Shown: piece by piece, positions 13,785-18,710 of the stretch
Numbering within the stretch: the first letter of the stretch is position 1
Layout: every line of letters starts with the position of its first letter
From: an uncultured Chloroflexota bacterium
GTDB lineage: Bacteria > Chloroflexota > Dehalococcoidia > UBA3495
Reading direction: 5' to 3'
Length of the DNA: 18,710 nucleotides
Assembly (NCBI GenBank): GCA_913052545.1
Contig: CAJXEF010000019.1
Location: 1 to 18,710 of the forward strand
Notes under the pieces: generated by a model
Seen by the model: only the letters and a program-made list of their open reading frames with translations
The model's database searches: none
What the model was told of the DNA's origin: nothing
Program-made: the position numbers and the translations under genes

Positions 13785-15983
13785 TCAGTGATGGAAACCA
13801 GTGATAAACCCTTTCGCGTCCGATGTGATCAACAAATCAGGTCTGTTTCCCCACCGTTTGAGGAACCTCCCGAAATTTTTTCTGCTCAGTTCGTCACGCT
13901 GATTATCGTCAAGCTCTGTCCATTGGCGGTGTTCGTGACGGGTTAAAGGCAGACTGTTATCAGCGATTATACGGTACCCTTTGTCCTTGAATTGAAAGCT
14001 GAAATCTATGTCCAGATTTCGGTAGAATCTAAAAGCCTCACGCATTAAACCAACGTTTTTCAGAGAGTCTCTTCTAAAAGTCATACAATAGGCTTGCATG
14101 GCATCCGAGTCACCGTGCTCGACTTCCTCATGGAAGTGCTGCATGTCGTCGGTACTCAATCCATAAGGGCCAAATATTCCTACAGAATCATCTGACAGGT
14201 TTTCCCCTACGATGCCAAGAAAATCTCCGATTAACTCTACTGAAGCATCGAATAGCAGGATGTTTCTTCCTTGGCATTGCTTTAAAGCGATGTTTTTACC
14301 TGCGGCGTCACCTATTACATGATCACAATGAATCACTTTTACGTTTTCGTGGTTATCTTGAAATTGTTCTAACCATTCAGCTGTACCATCTGTAGACCCG
14401 TTATCAACTATAATGATTTCTGATGAGTATGCATCTGAATATTTCAAAGCACTATTAGCCCAGCGTTCTACGTCTGATACGTAGTTATAAGCATTCAATA
14501 TAAGGCTGTAATCGAATTTCTCTGGTCGGCCAAGGAGAGATTCTACTTCTCTAGATGAAGAGACCGTAGGCCAACGATCTTGGAGCCTTTCAAATGGAGT
14601 CTTGGGTCTGATCCGAGTCTCCACATTATTGTCTTCGACTAGGTAGCCTTCTGTGGTGAGTTTGTTCCTTAACGAGTCCGATTTCTCAAACTGGTCATCT
14701 TCTCGTAGACCGGACCGATTATTTATTGTTTGTATTATAGAATCAGGCACGTCGTATGTGGGTGGAATACTGTCTAACCCAAACCCTAATACGTGATCAA
14801 AGTCCATTATTAAGTCTAGCTTTGCAGGCCCGGGTAATTCTGATCTCACCATTTCCCACGTTAACGCAAGTGCTGTAGGTATATCTAGATCATTGTGCAC
14901 GGATGACCAGAATTTGTGGCGCCATTCTTCCGTTTCAGAAGGGAGAGAGTTTAAAATTGGATCGTTTTTCCAATTCCATACCCGGTCCCGCAAATTGGTG
15001 AGTGCCTTCTCACTAGCCTTCAAAGAATTGAAAGTGAAATTGAGGCGGTGTCTGTAACGAACGGTACTGCAGAGATATCTGAAAGATAGCGGGTCAAATC
15101 CTCGGGCGATCAAATCATCTATTAAAAACACATTCCCAGACGATTTGGCCATCTTGGCCCCATCTGCAAGCAAATGTTGCCCATGGATCCAGTAGTTTAC
15201 GTGCTGCTGTCCGAAAGCTCCCTCACTTTGTGCTATCTCGTCCTCGTGATGAGGGAAAATATTGTCCACACCGCCTGTATGAATGTCGAATTTGTCGCCC
15301 AGATATTTTGAAGCCATCGCTGAGCACTCTATGTGCCATCCGGGAAAACCTTCTCCCCATGGACTATCCCATTTCACTTCTCTTCCTGGCTCGGCTGCCT
15401 TCCACAGCGTGAAATCTCTTGGGTCCCTTTTTAGAGGATCTGTTTCGACCCTAACTCCTTCTAAGAGGTCTCCTCCGAAGTTTCTAGAAAGTTTTCCGTA
15501 ATCATCGAAGCCGCCCACGGCAAAATAGATGTTGTCCCCTGCTACATAGGCGTTTCCATTTTGTAGTAGTTTTTCAACTATAGAAATCATTTCAGGGATA
15601 TGCTGGGAAGCCCAAGGATATACTTTGGCTGGCAAAATATTGATCCTAGATTCGTCCTCGTGGAAACTATCGGCATAAAACTGAGCAATTTCCTGTACGG
15701 TTTTGCCCTCCGCTAATGCGGCTAATATAACCTTATCTCCACCGGTTTCGAGCAGTTCTTGGCGCATGTGCCCCACGTCGGTAATGTTTTTGACGTGGTA
15801 GACTTCACTGCCATCATATTCGAGGACTCGTTTTATCCAATCTGCCATGAGATATGTCCGCAGATTTCCTATGTGAGCATACCTATATACTGTGGGACCA
15901 CAGGTATACATTCGATAGGATCCATGGTTGATTGGGCGAATTTCTTCTATCTGTTTGGTGAGAGTGTTAAAGAGGCTTAGCAA
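13785..15983 (-). CDS. cysS: Cysteine--tRNA ligase fused to a C-terminal family 2 glycosyltransferase domain
   Basis: The 732-residue protein begins as a complete cysteinyl-tRNA synthetase: HIGN (37-40), the zinc ligands Cys28, Cys220, His245 and Glu249 in TCGPTVY, HIECSAM and PHHEDEIAQ, and a KMSKS loop reading KMAKS (277-281). The DALR-like helical bundle and usual C-terminal segment follow, to ~residue 461. After a ~30-residue linker comes a GT-A family 2 glycosyltransferase (~490-732) with an N-terminal strand, IIIVDNGSTDGTAEWL (524-539), FDASVE (578-583) at the DxD position and FYRNLDIDFSF. The linker holds no ATG, GTG or TTG codon in frame, so this is one polypeptide. TTG 15983 is chosen because AGAGGT lies 7 bp upstream and Cys28 then matches E. 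coli numbering; GTG 16034 has no Shine-Dalgarno. Confidence 0.9.
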   Translation of the reverse strand: MLSLFNTLTKQIEEIRPINHGSYRMYTCGPTVYRYAHIGNLRTYLMADWIKRVLEYDGSEVYHVKNITDVGHMRQELLETGGDKVILAALAEGKTVQEIAQFYADSFHEDESRINILPAKVYPWASQHIPEMISIVEKLLQNGNAYVAGDNIYFAVGGFDDYGKLSRNFGGDLLEGVRVETDPLKRDPRDFTLWKAAEPGREVKWDSPWGEGFPGWHIECSAMASKYLGDKFDIHTGGVDNIFPHHEDEIAQSEGAFGQQHVNYWIHGQHLLADGAKMAKSSGNVFLIDDLIARGFDPLSFRYLCSTVRYRHRLNFTFNSLKASEKALTNLRDRVWNWKNDPILNSLPSETEEWRHKFWSSVHNDLDIPTALALTWEMVRSELPGPAKLDLIMDFDHVLGFGLDSIPPTYDVPDSIIQTINNRSGLREDDQFEKSDSLRNKLTTEGYLVEDNNVETRIRPKTPFERLQDRWPTVSSSREVESLLGRPEKFDYSLILNAYNYVSDVERWANSALKYSDAYSSEIIIVDNGSTDGTAEWLEQFQDNHENVKVIHCDHVIGDAAGKNIALKQCQGRNILLFDASVELIGDFLGIVGENLSDDSVGIFGPYGLSTDDMQHFHEEVEHGDSDAMQAYCMTFRRDSLKNVGLMREAFRFYRNLDIDFSFQFKDKGYRIIADNSLPLTRHEHRQWTELDDNQRDELSRKNFGRFLKRWGNRPDLLITSDAKGFITGFHH

Positions 15984-16106
15984 ATTGAGTACCTCTTGGG
16001 TGTTCGTGGAGATGATATAACTGAAGTTTACCACGGCTCATCTAGCTTTGCATTAGAGTGGGTCTCTATTTATTGGCTAGTATGGTTAAAGATATGCTAT
16101 AAATTA

Positions 16107-16484
16107 TTATTGGCCCACTAAGGTTATCGTTATAGCCTGACCCGGTTGTATTTCTTTGAATCGGGTGGTATCTCCTAGTACTTTCCCAATCACGGTCACT
16201 GCGCTGGCCGCTCTAATTTCTGTCCCCCGACTAGCTGGGGTTACACCGAAGAAAATGCAAAATGCATGCCCTGGTGGCCAATACCCAAGATCCCCTTCTT
16301 CAACTATTTCCTGAGGATTTTCCAGGATTTCTTCTAAAGGAATAGTGAAATATATCTCCTCACCCCAAGTATTAGTAGTAGTTGTAATAGGGAGAATCCC
16401 TTCTAATTTATTAGCTATGGTGGTGTCGTTTAGAGCAGCCTCCATGACTAGATCACCAGAACTGATCGTAATTTCATATGCCAT
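16107..16484 (-). CDS. Cyclophilin-like fold protein (TM1367/DUF369-like)
   Basis: This 125-residue beta-rich protein matches the small cyclophilin-like family found in many bacteria and archaea: AALNDTTIANKL (16-27), the central NTWGEEIYFTIP (38-49), GDLGYWPPGHAFCIFFG (64-80) and a late ASAVTVIGKVLGD. The family shares the cyclophilin barrel, but prolyl isomerase activity is not established, and its physiological role is unknown. It has no signal peptide. A weak AAGAG sequence precedes ATG 16484. It sits 61 bp downstream of the DAO-type oxidase and 123 bp upstream of the cysS fusion on the same strand, so it could be cotranscribed with either. Confidence 0.8.
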   Translation of the reverse strand: MAYEITISSGDLVMEAALNDTTIANKLEGILPITTTTNTWGEEIYFTIPLEEILENPQEIVEEGDLGYWPPGHAFCIFFGVTPASRGTEIRAASAVTVIGKVLGDTTRFKEIQPGQAITITLVGQ

Positions 16485-16545
16485 AATTGCTCTTTTATTT
16501 AATCATGTTTTGGATAGAGCACTAAGTATTGTCGAGACGATTCTG

Positions 16546-17673
16546 TTATTTAGCGGCAAATACTCGATCGGGTAGGCAGCTGTCAATCGACAAAGATGTT
16601 TTACCTTCAGTAATCAAGTCAGATATAGATTTACCAATGGCGGGGCTTAACAATATGCCCTTTTTCCCAGCCCCTGTCGCCAAGAATACGTTAGACCATG
16701 AGGGAGCAGGACCGATGATAGGCAACCAATCGGGAGTAACTGGCCTTAGACAAGCCGTGTGTAAAACTAATGTTGCATCTGCCAATCTAGGGATCAACGT
16801 AGTAGCCCCCTTCATGATTGATAACTTAGCCGATTCAGTTAGGTCTTTACTGAACCCTTTCCATTCTTCGGTGCTGCCGCACCAAATTTGACCGTCGGGT
16901 TTACTGTAAATAGATCCTCCTCCTCCCGAGAAGTCATATTGTAAAGCCGTACCAGGCAATTCAAGTCTGAGTATTTCTCCCTTTAATGGAGACACAGGTA
17001 TTTGGGTGCCGAGCCAATTCTCAGCATCTTGTGACCATGGACCGGTAGCTATGACCAATGTCTCACAAGGGATTGTGGCGCTATCAAGTTTTACTGCAGT
17101 TACGCGGTCATTTTGAAGTTGTATGCCGGTAACGTTTCCACTTATGAATGAGACTCCCATGTTTTCGGCAGCCTTAGCCAAGGCTAAAGTATATTGATAG
17201 CTATTTACAGATGCGTTTCCGTTGACCAAGAGGCCACTTGATGATTCGGGCGCTATACGTGGCTCCAATTCTTGAAGTTCTTGTGCGGTAAGCCAATCTG
17301 CTGAAAAATCCTTATTTGCCAGTTCGTTGAATCTTTGATGGGTTTCTCTAAGATCAGAGCTCTCGGAATGATCGAAACAAACTTTAATCAGCTCTATACG
17401 ACGCCATTCGTAATCAATTCCAGTTGCTTCTTTTAGGGGTTCCCACAGGTCACTGTGTAACAAGTAAGATTCCATGGCTAGATGGCCAAGGGGACCAGGT
17501 ATATTGGTCCCTTCAAGAGGATTGAGACCTCCGGCGGCGTAACCCGAGGCTTGGGTACCTACACCTTCTCGTTCTATCACTGTGCATCGGATTCCTGCGA
17601 GTGAAAGGTTATATGCTGTAGCGCAACCGGCAGCTCCCCCTCCGATAATAACAACTTCAGGGTTATTAGCCAT
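16546..17673 (-). CDS. FAD-dependent amine/amino-acid oxidoreductase (DAO family)
   Basis: The 375-residue flavoprotein has the Rossmann dinucleotide motif VVIIGGGAAGCATAYNL (7-23) and ends its first beta-alpha-beta unit with Glu (VIERE). The second half contains ETLVIATGPWS and a C-terminal RPVTPDWLPIIGPAP plus ATGAGKKGILLSPAIGK, typical of the DAO family (glycine/sarcosine oxidase, D-amino-acid dehydrogenase, ThiO). No thiamine genes are adjacent, so ThiO is possible but not supported by context. ATG 17673 is chosen because AAGGAGT lies just upstream at the right spacing; an upstream ATG at 17697 would place that Shine-Dalgarno inside the gene. It is divergent from the FmdB-like gene. Confidence 0.83.
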   Translation of the reverse strand: MANNPEVVIIGGGAAGCATAYNLSLAGIRCTVIEREGVGTQASGYAAGGLNPLEGTNIPGPLGHLAMESYLLHSDLWEPLKEATGIDYEWRRIELIKVCFDHSESSDLRETHQRFNELANKDFSADWLTAQELQELEPRIAPESSSGLLVNGNASVNSYQYTLALAKAAENMGVSFISGNVTGIQLQNDRVTAVKLDSATIPCETLVIATGPWSQDAENWLGTQIPVSPLKGEILRLELPGTALQYDFSGGGGSIYSKPDGQIWCGSTEEWKGFSKDLTESAKLSIMKGATTLIPRLADATLVLHTACLRPVTPDWLPIIGPAPSWSNVFLATGAGKKGILLSPAIGKSISDLITEGKTSLSIDSCLPDRVFAAK

Positions 17674-17716
17674 TTCGGACTCCTTAAAACACGTCAAATT
17701 GCAACATAGGCGATGG

Positions 17717-17738
17717 ATCCACTACTTCTGGAGTGGAT
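17717..17738. promoter_or_regulatory. Perfect 7-bp inverted repeat in a divergent promoter region (possible operator)
   Basis: ATCCACT (17717-17723), an 8-bp spacer and AGTGGAT (17732-17738) form a perfect dyad between the divergent oxidase and zinc-ribbon genes. No T-run follows and both genes point away, so a terminator is unlikely. It could be a regulator binding site controlling one or both. Confidence 0.4.
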
Positions 17739-17788
17739 AAGATACCTGGACACCTGTAAGATATCGGATAGTATATCAGGAGGAGCTT

Positions 17789-18031
17789 ATGCCTATTTAC
17801 GAATATTATTGTGTAAGTTGTAATCAGGAGTTTGAATCACTGAGGCCGGCTTCACAATCACAGGAACCTGCCCCGTGTAAACAATGCGGAGAGTCATCTG
17901 AACGTCAGCTCTCGACATTTTCATTCAAATCCAATACTTTTACGGCTCCGAAGCTGAAGCCAGCGACTAAAGCTATGCGTTCATATGATGTGAATAATCA
18001 GGGTGATTCCTCGCCCCAGCCTGCCGAATAA
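17789..18031 (+). CDS. FmdB-family zinc ribbon protein
   Basis: This 80-residue protein begins MPIYEYYCVSC and has two CxxC pairs, Cys8/Cys11 and Cys30/Cys33, which form the zinc ribbon characteristic of the FmdB regulatory-protein family. The remaining half is polar and probably disordered. The family is widespread and its biochemical role is not settled; regulation of a formamidase/amidase operon is the historic suggestion. A very strong Shine-Dalgarno (AGGAGGAG) lies just upstream of ATG 17789. The gene ends 4 bp from the convergent DUF971 gene. Confidence 0.9.
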   Translation: MPIYEYYCVSCNQEFESLRPASQSQEPAPCKQCGESSERQLSTFSFKSNTFTAPKLKPATKAMRSYDVNNQGDSSPQPAE

Positions 18032-18035
18032 CGTA

Positions 18036-18374
18036 TTATCCATCTGGTTGGATAGGTCGCTCTTTACAGGCAATACAGGTGCAAATAGAACGCAAGTGTT
18101 CATAAGTATAAATTCCGGTGTAGTGAGTGTCGCTCCATAGGAACTGCAAAGCATAATTTCCAACTTGTATTTGGTCCACTGCAGTCACATCTTGAGGTAC
18201 TTGATCAGGGTCCAGTCGCGGTTTGCCTGTCATTTCCTCGACACAATTAGCACAGTGGCATCGAAGTCTGAGAAACCTGTGGGGGTAAATACTACGGTGC
18301 CCATCATCCCACAATATAATGATTTGATTACCATCAATTTGAACTTCTACCGGCCTGATTACGTCAGATGCCAT
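18036..18374 (-). CDS. DUF971 protein (gamma-butyrobetaine hydroxylase N-terminal-like) with two CxCxxC motifs
   Basis: The 112-residue protein is a stand-alone DUF971/GBBH_N-like domain. Evidence: RPVEVQIDGNQIIILWDDG at the N terminus (7-25), FLRLRCHCANCVEEMTG (34-50), LDPDQVPQDV (54-63) and VGNYALQFLWSDTHYTGIY (71-89). In related proteins this domain binds a metal or accompanies Mrp/HCF101-type iron-sulphur carriers. Here there are two CxCxxC clusters, Cys39/41/44 and Cys98/100/103, enough for a zinc or iron-sulphur site. An AAGGTGA-type Shine-Dalgarno lies upstream of ATG 18374. It is convergent with the FmdB gene and downstream of the thiamine-diphosphate enzyme on the same strand. Confidence 0.85.
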   Translation of the reverse strand: MASDVIRPVEVQIDGNQIIILWDDGHRSIYPHRFLRLRCHCANCVEEMTGKPRLDPDQVPQDVTAVDQIQVGNYALQFLWSDTHYTGIYTYEHLRSICTCIACKERPIQPDG

Positions 18375-18468
18375 CTACTATTATCACCTTAATTCATATC
18401 GGTGCGCACTGACAGGATTAGTAATTTCAGGGTTCAGTAAGCACACAGAGATCCAGTTAATGTTGTTA

Positions 18469-18710
18469 TTATAATCCAGTCGGCGCTGCGGGGGGGAAAT
18501 ATTCCTGAACAGGTATTTCTATAACTGAGGGCATGCCTGAACGAATAGCTTCGGTCACTGCATCACCAATCTGATCAGCCTGCTCAACGTAAAAACCTTT
18601 TGCCCCGAAAACTTCAGCAAGCTTGTCAAATCGTGGGTTAGTGAGATTCACCCCAACATAATGTTCTTCATGAAGGTTCTTTTGTTGCGATTTTTCGGCT
18701 CCCATACAAT
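18469..18710 (-). CDS. Thiamine-diphosphate-dependent enzyme, C-terminal fragment (acetolactate synthase-like)
   Basis: The frame is open to the right edge of the window, so only the last ~80 residues are seen. They match the end of the pyrophosphate-binding domain of TPP enzymes: MGAEKSQQ, then NPRFDKLAEVFGAKGFYVEQ, a helix (AVTEAIRSG) and the closing strand PSVIEIPV. The acetolactate synthase/oxalyl-CoA decarboxylase/sulphoacetaldehyde group all end this way, so the reaction cannot be assigned. A 94-bp gap with no recognised features separates it from the DUF971 gene. Confidence 0.75.
   Translation of the reverse strand, partial: CMGAEKSQQKNLHEEHYVGVNLTNPRFDKLAEVFGAKGFYVEQADQIGDAVTEAIRSGMPSVIEIPVQEYFPPAAPTGL

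Noticed and set aside
15984..16034. GTG at 16034 as the start of the cysS fusion, adding 17 residues
   Set aside because: No Shine-Dalgarno precedes it, the extra residues are unlike CysRS N termini, and TTG 15983 has AGAGGT at good spacing and restores the standard Cys28 numbering.
17746..17774. CTGGAC-17-TAGTAT as a promoter for the FmdB-like gene
   Set aside because: The predicted start (~17781) would fall inside the Shine-Dalgarno at 17779-17785, leaving no usable leader.

Overview
The window is a gene-dense (all intergenic gaps under 300 bp), moderately AT-rich bacterial chromosome segment. Several genes use TTG or GTG starts placed behind good Shine-Dalgarno sequences. The gene content (long-form HisG next to a HisZ-like protein, an FmdB zinc ribbon, a DUF971 protein, MeaB, a geranylgeranyl-reductase-like flavoprotein, a cyclophilin-like protein) and the protein style suggest an uncultivated Chloroflexota lineage, perhaps of the SAR202/Dehalococcoidia type. 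That placement is inference; no marker gene here proves it. There is no sign of phage, insertion sequence or CRISPR array.

Layout, left to right. The window opens inside the 3' end of a glycyl-tRNA synthetase gene (+). A compact toxin-antitoxin-like pair follows: an unrecognised 141-residue protein with an acidic antitoxin-like tail, overlapping a MazF/PemK-type RNase. Next is a biotin-protein ligase and two short-chain dehydrogenases in tandem. The first is intact. The second has lost the catalytic Tyr and Lys and the glycine-rich cofactor loop.

Behind a recognisable sigma-70-type promoter comes a histidine biosynthesis cluster (+): hisZ-like, hisG (long form), a zinc-dependent phospholipase C-like protein, hisD, hisC, hisB. 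It carries the first reaction (HisG/HisZ), the dehydratase, transaminase and final dehydrogenase steps, but no recognised histidinol-phosphatase. The PLC-like protein inside the operon is therefore a candidate for that step.

A crotonase (-) ends 4 bp from hisB, convergently. It faces a divergently transcribed flavin-dependent reductase (+) across a 277-bp region with several symmetrical promoter-like elements. Then four genes lie on the minus strand: a MeaB-type GTPase, a cysteinyl-tRNA synthetase fused in frame to a C-terminal family-2 glycosyltransferase domain, a cyclophilin-like protein and a DAO-type flavoprotein oxidase. An FmdB-type zinc ribbon gene (+) is divergent from them. The right end holds a DUF971 protein (-) and the C-terminal end of a thiamine-diphosphate enzyme (-) that runs off the window.

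The most notable observations are the cysteinyl-tRNA synthetase-glycosyltransferase fusion, the active/pseudo-enzyme SDR pair, the unusual HisG(long)+HisZ combination with an embedded PLC-like gene, and the MazF toxin with a non-standard partner.
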